A DNA stretch of 64,000 nucleotides from Actinomadura madurae. Its GTDB lineage: Bacteria; Actinomycetota; Actinomycetes; Streptosporangiales; Streptosporangiaceae. Made by a program: the position numbers and the translations under genes. The DNA is taken from assembly GCF_900115095.1 (NCBI RefSeq), contig NZ_FOVH01000010.1, forward strand, positions 1-64,000, written 5' to 3'. Positions 60,057 to 64,000 of the stretch are shown one piece after another (the stretch's first letter is position 1; every line of letters begins with the position of its first letter). The notes beneath the pieces were generated by a model. It was not told where the DNA came from, searched no databases, and saw only the letters and a program-made list of their open reading frames with translations.

Positions 60057-60569
60057 ATGGAGGATTCCGACGAGGTCTACCGCCGGCGTACCGCCCGCGT
60101 GCTGCTGGTGGACGACGCCGACCGCGTCCTGCTGTTCCGCTGGCCGAAGGTCGCCGGCCGGCCCGAGGCGGGCCACTGCTGGATCACTCCGGGCGGAGGC
60201 GTCGAGCAGGGCGAGACGCTGCGCGCGGCCGCGGCCCGCGAGCTGCGCGAGGAGACCGGCCTGGTCGTCACTCCCGACGACCTCGGGCCCCGGATCGCCC
60301 TCACCTCCGGCTACGCGGACCTCGGCTGGGCCGAGGGCCTGTTCCGGGACGACTTCTTCCTGCTCCGCACGGCCGCATACGACATCGACACCGCGGGGTT
60401 CACCCCGATCGAACGCGAGCACGTCGGCGCCCACCGCTGGTGGACGCTCAAGGAACTGGCGAGCGCGGAGGAAGAGTCGGTCTACCCGCTCAAGCTCGCG
60501 GACCTCCTCACCGACCTCCTCGCGGGCCGCGTGCCCACCGCCCCGATCCGCCTCCCCTGGCACCACTGA
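60057..60569 (+). CDS. NUDIX hydrolase
   Basis: A 170-residue NUDIX protein with the box GGVEQGETLRAAAARELREE, continuing ETGL (about residues 42-65), including all Glu metal ligands. The domain should hydrolyse a nucleoside diphosphate linked to another group. ATG 60057 has GGAAGG 9 nt upstream; ATG 60048 in the same frame has it directly adjacent. It is divergent from the IclR operon and unrelated to it in obvious function. Substrate unknown. Confidence 0.87.
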   Translation: MEDSDEVYRRRTARVLLVDDADRVLLFRWPKVAGRPEAGHCWITPGGGVEQGETLRAAAARELREETGLVVTPDDLGPRIALTSGYADLGWAEGLFRDDFFLLRTAAYDIDTAGFTPIEREHVGAHRWWTLKELASAEEESVYPLKLADLLTDLLAGRVPTAPIRLPWHH

Positions 60570-60584
60570 CCCCCGCGGGGCCGC

Positions 60585-60740
60585 CAGCCGGACGTGAGCA
60601 TCCTGCGCGACCAGTTGTCGATTCCCGACGGCCAGACCATCGTGGGCGGTGTCGCGCTCGGGTATGCCGACCCCGACCATGTGCTCAGCACCCAGCGCAC
60701 GACCCGCGAGCCGGTGGAGGCGATCGTTGACGACGAAGCC
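60585..60740 (+). pseudogene. C-terminal remnant of a nitroreductase family gene
   Basis: The frame reads QPDVSILRDQLSIPDG, then QTIVGGVALGYADPDH and a TREPVEAIVDDE end. This matches the C-terminal end of FMN nitroreductases, where a GIALGYPD-like motif and a REP motif close the protein. Similarity begins about 16 nt after the NUDIX stop. The other roughly 150 residues of a nitroreductase, including the FMN site, are absent. GTG 60594 could open a 69-residue frame, but a functional protein is unlikely. It looks like a deletion scar. Confidence 0.65.
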
Positions 60741-60789
60741 CCCGGTCGCACGCGGTCCAAGACGCGGCACGTGACGAAAGGGAACCAAG

Positions 60790-61476
60790 TTGCCGAGCTC
60801 TGAAGCGCTCGCTTTCGACGTGTACGGAACCCTCGTCGACCCCATCGGGATCGCGAAGGACCTGGAGGAACGGCTGTCCTCCGCCGATGCGTCCAAGGCC
60901 GCCACAATCTGGCGGCAGAAACAACTCGACATCAGTTTCCGCCTCACCGCCATGGGACGGTACGAGGACTTCACCTGGTGCACGCGCAAAGCGCTGGACC
61001 ACGCGCTCGCCGTCCTCGACATCGAATTGGAGGACAGCGACAAGGAAACGCTGATCGCGCGCTACAACGACCTCGAACCGTTCCCCGACGCGGCTCCGGC
61101 GCTGGAAGCCCTCCTCGAACAAGGGCACGTCCTGGCCGTCCTGTCCAACGGCGCGCCGGCGATGCTCGACGCGATCCTTGAATCCACCGGACTGCGACGG
61201 TACTTCGCCGAGGTCATCAGCGTCGACGAGGTACGGGCGTACAAACCGTCACCCCGCACCTACCGTCATGCGGCCGAACGCCTCGACCGGGCGCCATCGC
61301 GGGTGCGCCTGGTGTCGAGCAATCCGTTCGACATCATCGGCGCCGAGTCGGCCGGACTCCGCGCGGCCTGGGTCGACCGCTCAGGCGGCACGTTCGAACC
61401 GGACGGCAGCCCACCGGACATCGTGATCCGCTCCCTCGCCGACCTCCCCGCCGCGCTCGCCGATCACCGCGAGTGA
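60790..61476 (+). CDS. Haloacid dehalogenase, type II (HAD superfamily)
   Basis: The 228-residue HAD protein has motif I FDVYGTLVDP with the nucleophile Asp at about residue 10, motif II VLSNGAPAML, motif III Lys in EVRAYKPSPRTY and the motif IV Asn-Asp region LVSSNPFDIIGAESAGL. These match (S)-2-haloacid dehalogenases, which release halide from 2-haloalkanoic acids, although many relatives have other substrates. It starts with TTG at 60790 after AGGGA and overlaps the nitroreductase remnant frame. Its end overlaps the convergent regulator gene by 13 nt. Confidence 0.88.
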   Translation: MPSSEALAFDVYGTLVDPIGIAKDLEERLSSADASKAATIWRQKQLDISFRLTAMGRYEDFTWCTRKALDHALAVLDIELEDSDKETLIARYNDLEPFPDAAPALEALLEQGHVLAVLSNGAPAMLDAILESTGLRRYFAEVISVDEVRAYKPSPRTYRHAAERLDRAPSRVRLVSSNPFDIIGAESAGLRAAWVDRSGGTFEPDGSPPDIVIRSLADLPAALADHRE

Positions 61477-62423
61477 GCCGAGCGGTAACGCGAGGGCGCG
61501 ATCCCGTAGAGGTCGACGAACGCCTGGCGCAGCGTCTCGGCGGATCCGAATCCGCAGCGCCGCGCCACGCTCGTGAGCGGGTGCGTCGTCGTCGCCAGCA
61601 GGTGGGCGGCCGCCTCGGTGCGGGCCTGCCGCACGTACCGTCCCGGCGTGCGGCCGAGGTGCTCCAGGAACAGCCGGGTGAGGTGGCGCTGGCTGACCCC
61701 CGCCAGCGGAGCCAGGGCGGCGGTGCTCAGGTCGCCGTCGAGGTTGCTCGCGACGTGGTCGGTGATCCGCCGGACGAGGCTGTGCTCGGGCGGCGGCGCG
61801 GTCGCGACGAACATGCTCATCTGCGCCTGGTTGCCCGGTCGCTGCAGGTAGGTCACCACCAACCGCGCCACACCGCGGGCCAGATCCGGCCCGTGGTCCT
61901 CCTCGATGAACGCGAGCGTCAGGTCGAGCGCGCTGGTGACGCCGGCCGAGGTCGCGACGTCGCCGTCACGGATGTAGATCGGCTCGGGGTCGAAGGTGAC
62001 CTTCGGATACGACTTGGCGATCTTGTCGACCCACATCCAGTGCGTGGCGGCGTGCCTGCCGTCGAGCAGGCCGGCCGCGGCCAGCACGGCGGAGCCGGTG
62101 CACACCGACGCGACCCGCCGGCTCTCCTTGGCCAGCCGGCGCACGTGCCCGACGAACCGCGGGTCGGCCGCGGCCTCCTGGTAGCCCAGCCCGCCCGACA
62201 CGATCAGCGTGTCCAGCGGGCCCCTGAGCCGTTCGAGCGACTCCTGCCCGTGCAGCGTCATCCCGTCGGTGCAGGTGATCGGCCCGCCTCCCGGGGTGGC
62301 CAGGCGCACCCGGTAAGGCGGGTTCGCGCCCCAGTTCGCTTCGATCAGCGTCGATGTGACGCAGGCGATGTCCAGCAGCTGCGCCCGGTCGTATCCGACG
62401 ACCACCATCAGCCGTTCGTCCAC
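61464..62423 (-). CDS. GlxA family regulator (DJ-1/PfpI domain plus AraC HTH), second copy
   Basis: A 319-residue protein with DJ-1/PfpI-like domain (SVCTGSAVLAAAGLLDGRHA with the elbow Cys near residue 108) and a C-terminal AraC pair (LAPLAGVSQRHLTRLFLEHL and VARRCGFGSAETLRQAF). It has the same layout as the regulator at 44287-45285 but is clearly diverged. Start is GTG 62423 or ATG 62408. It is divergent from a DHFR-like reductase gene, and a partial palindrome at 62450-62470 lies between them, so that gene is the likely target. Confidence 0.87.
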   Translation of the reverse strand: MDERLMVVVGYDRAQLLDIACVTSTLIEANWGANPPYRVRLATPGGGPITCTDGMTLHGQESLERLRGPLDTLIVSGGLGYQEAAADPRFVGHVRRLAKESRRVASVCTGSAVLAAAGLLDGRHAATHWMWVDKIAKSYPKVTFDPEPIYIRDGDVATSAGVTSALDLTLAFIEEDHGPDLARGVARLVVTYLQRPGNQAQMSMFVATAPPPEHSLVRRITDHVASNLDGDLSTAALAPLAGVSQRHLTRLFLEHLGRTPGRYVRQARTEAAAHLLATTTHPLTSVARRCGFGSAETLRQAFVDLYGIAPSRYRSAHSR

Positions 62424-62449
62424 ACGCAGACTCTACGTCGAAAGACGAG

Positions 62450-62470
62450 GATGCCAAGTTTCCGGACATC
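62450..62470. promoter_or_regulatory. Partial palindrome between the GlxA-type regulator and the DHFR-like gene
   Basis: GATGCCA (62450-62456) and GGACATC (62464-62470) are inverted repeats with one or two mismatches and a 7-nt spacer. The site is 27 bp upstream of the regulator start and about 100 bp from the DHFR-like start. It is a weak operator candidate. Confidence 0.35.
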
Positions 62471-62573
62471 GTCCTTACATTTCGTTGCCGCAGGCGAACC
62501 GGCTCCCGAAAAGTGAAGGCATCGACTCCCTGCTGACTCCGGCGGGTATTCCGATCATCGAAGGAGCATTCCG

Positions 62574-63221
62574 ATGTCCGAGCTACGCGTTCACAACCTC
62601 GCGATCTCGATCGATGGCTTCGCGACCGGCGAGGGGCAGGCCCCGGACGCTCCGTTCGGGCACGCTGGCGAGCGCCTGCACGAGTGGATGTTCGCCACCC
62701 GGTTCTGGTACGAGATGGGCGGCGGCCGGGGCGGCAGCGTCGGTGCCGACAACGCCTTCGCCGTGATGCACGGCCACGACATCGGCGCCGAGATCATGGG
62801 CGCCGGCAAGTTCGGCCCGCCGAACTGGCAGGACGACCCCGACTACAAGGGCGCCTGGGGCCCCAACCCGCCGTTCCACACGCCGGTCTTCGTCCTCACC
62901 CACCGGCCCCGTTCCTCCATCGAGATGGAAGGCGGCACCACCTTCCACTTCCTGAACGCCTCACCCGCCGAGGCCCTCAAAGTGGCCCAGGAGGCCGCGG
63001 ATGGCAAGGACGTGCGCCTGGGCGGAGGGCCCTCGGTGGTCCGCGACTTCCTCACCGAGGGGCTGGTCGACCACATGCACGTGGTCCAGGTCCCGATCCT
63101 GCTCGGCCGGGGCGTCCGGCTCTGGGACGGCCTGGAGTCGCTGGAGGAGGCCTACGACATCGAGGCCGCCTCCACGCCAAGCGGCGTCATCCACCTGACC
63201 TTCACTGCCAAGGGCCGCTGA
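62574..63221 (+). CDS. Dihydrofolate reductase family protein (RibD C-terminal-like)
   Basis: The 215-residue protein opens LRVHNLAISIDGFATGEGQ, continues with AEIMGAGKFGP and FHTPVFVLTHRPRSS, and has VRLGGGPSVVRDFLTEGLVD near the NADPH site. It ends like the RibD C-terminal reductase family. Such stand-alone proteins are NADPH-dependent reductases of unknown substrate. ATG 62574 has AAGGAG upstream. It is 2 nt ahead of a cysteine-dioxygenase-like gene and divergent from a GlxA-type regulator. Confidence 0.87.
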   Translation: MSELRVHNLAISIDGFATGEGQAPDAPFGHAGERLHEWMFATRFWYEMGGGRGGSVGADNAFAVMHGHDIGAEIMGAGKFGPPNWQDDPDYKGAWGPNPPFHTPVFVLTHRPRSSIEMEGGTTFHFLNASPAEALKVAQEAADGKDVRLGGGPSVVRDFLTEGLVDHMHVVQVPILLGRGVRLWDGLESLEEAYDIEAASTPSGVIHLTFTAKGR

Positions 63222-63223
63222 CC

Positions 63224-63778
63224 ATGGACACCTTCATCAAAGAGGTGGCGTCGTTGGTCGGCAGCATCGACGACGAATACGAGATCACGAAGCGGGTCGC
63301 GGCCCGATTGTCGGGCCTGTTGGCCGGCGACTACCGGCTTCCCCCGGAATTCACCCTGCCCTTGGACGATCACCACGCCAACTACCCGCTCTACATCGCC
63401 CCCGACGACAGCTGGTCAATGGTGTGCGTCGTCTGGAACGTAGGCCAACGCACACCCGTGCACGGGCACGAGACCTGGGGTGTCGCCGGAATCTACGCGG
63501 GCGCCGAACACGAACTCCGCTACGTCAAGCCCGCGGCGTCCGAGCCGAGCAAGGCTTTGACGCCGGCCGGTGAGCACGTCTGGGAACGCGGCCAGGTCAC
63601 CGTGTGCTGCACGACCGACGACGACGTCCACGCCGTAACGGCCGTCGGTGACGAGCCCACCATCGGAATCCACGTCTACGGAGCCAACATCGGCACCCTA
63701 AACCGCCCGATGTACAACCCAGCCACCGGAGAAGTCCAATGGTTCGTCTCCGGCTGGGACACCCCGCCCGGTACCTAG
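63224..63778 (+). CDS. Cysteine dioxygenase family (thiol dioxygenase) cupin
   Basis: A 184-residue cupin. WNVGQRTPVHGHETWGVAGI carries the iron-binding His-x-His (about residues 80-82) and the third His lies in IGIHVYGANIGTLN (about 150). Thiol dioxygenases oxidise cysteine or 3-mercaptopropionate to sulfinic acids. The Tyr-Cys crosslink of mammalian enzymes cannot be judged here. It is 2 nt behind the DHFR-like gene and presumably co-transcribed. Confidence 0.82.
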   Translation: MDTFIKEVASLVGSIDDEYEITKRVAARLSGLLAGDYRLPPEFTLPLDDHHANYPLYIAPDDSWSMVCVVWNVGQRTPVHGHETWGVAGIYAGAEHELRYVKPAASEPSKALTPAGEHVWERGQVTVCCTTDDDVHAVTAVGDEPTIGIHVYGANIGTLNRPMYNPATGEVQWFVSGWDTPPGT

Positions 63779-63800
63779 ACGGGCCAGTTCGGTGCGCTCA

Positions 63801-64000
63801 TCACGACATCCGGCGATCCCGAAGAATTCGGGTGGCTGGTTGTGGCGCTTTTCGGAGTCTGGTCAGTACTACGCCTTGGACCAAGTCGTTTTGCAGGGGG
63901 CCGAAGTGCCGGGAGTCGTAGCTGTCCTCTGCGTCTCCGACGACGAAGACGTGGCCGGGAGGGACGGGGACGCCGCCTGGTGCGGTGTCGCCGGGGAGGG
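63801..64000 (-). CDS. Signal peptidase S26 family, C-terminal part (gene continues past the window)
   Basis: On the minus strand the frame is open from the window edge to a TGA at 63801-63803. It reads PGGVPVPPGHVFVVGDAEDS, then YDSRHFGPLQNDLVQGVV. This is box E of type I signal peptidases (GD followed by a Ser-x-Asp-Ser-Arg region) and their closing segment. The catalytic Ser and Lys would lie outside the window. About 65 residues are visible. Confidence 0.7.
   Translation of the reverse strand, partial: LPGDTAPGGVPVPPGHVFVVGDAEDSYDSRHFGPLQNDLVQGVVLTRLRKAPQPATRILRDRRMS

Noticed and set aside
60594..60803. A 69-codon gene of its own
   Set aside because: The sequence matches only the C-terminal end of nitroreductases, lacks the FMN site and runs into the dehalogenase start, so a remnant is more likely.
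63739..63921. A 60-codon plus-strand frame near the right edge
   Set aside because: It lies opposite the signal-peptidase box E on the minus strand and has no features of its own.
1..64000. CRISPR arrays, tRNA or rRNA genes, insertion sequences, att sites
   Set aside because: No regularly spaced repeats, cloverleaf-like segments, transposase motifs or flanking inverted repeats were found by eye. Short tandem repeats occur only inside the NACHT and galT genes.

Overview
The window is very GC-rich. Genes are densely packed, and many same-strand neighbours overlap by ATGA or GTGA. Together with LexA, ECF sigma, IclR, ROK and two-component genes, a Tat-signal glycosidase, a GH6 cellulase under a CebR-type box and a dense set of paired operators, this points to a soil-type filamentous actinomycete chromosome. 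Resemblance to Streptosporangiales such as Actinomadura is my inference. I see no rRNA or tRNA gene, CRISPR array, insertion sequence or phage gene.

Layout. 1-456: end of a LivM-type permease, closed by a hairpin. 513-6644: an SMP-30 esterase, an SDR and an acyl-CoA ligase behind a TetR gene. Near-identical 18-bp operators lie upstream of the TetR gene and inside the ligase promoter, and a GAF/PucR regulator is divergent. 6692-14347: two STAND NTPases (nSTAND1-WD40 and NACHT-membrane) bracketing an unrecognised 222-residue protein in one overlapping operon, with an FMN-split-barrel protein downstream. 14705-16503: a NarL-type two-component pair. 16660-22026: MFS, cupin and two half-ABC exporters in an overlapping operon. 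22032-32318: ROK regulator, NitT/TauT-type ABC importer, Cys-type sulfatase, its formylglycine-generating enzyme and GalT, divergent from a GH43-like enzyme and a lipoprotein glycosidase, probably for a sulfated glycan. 32371-34590: KatG. 34827-39243: HxlR regulator divergent from nitrilase, duplicated membrane protein, amidase and tautomerase, with twin 21-bp operators bracketing the nitrilase promoter. 39342-40979: SRPBCC, ArsR and double-VOC genes behind twin GCAACC-N3-GGTTGC operators. 40970-43365: small membrane protein, ECF sigma module and LexA. 43417-45285: NIPSNAP protein divergent from a GlxA-type regulator. 45313-46512: secreted GH6 enzyme. 46647-48907: FAD monooxygenase and AraC regulator. 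48988-59980: an 11-gene IclR-headed operon combining a two-permease sugar ABC importer, KDG-type kinase, KDPG-type aldolase, M20 peptidase, amidohydrolase and aminotransferase. 60057-64000: NUDIX, a nitroreductase remnant, haloacid dehalogenase, a second GlxA regulator, a DHFR-like reductase, a cysteine-dioxygenase-like protein and the end of a signal peptidase.

Most loci follow one plan: a local one-component regulator, one or two palindromes at a divergent promoter, and a short catabolic or transport operon. The least explained unit is the STAND triad at 7.3-14.3 kb. The best candidates for new biochemistry are the sulfatase/FGE/glycosidase locus, the nitrilase-amidase-tautomerase operon and the IclR operon. 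All function calls are read from sequence and remembered family motifs; no database search was possible.
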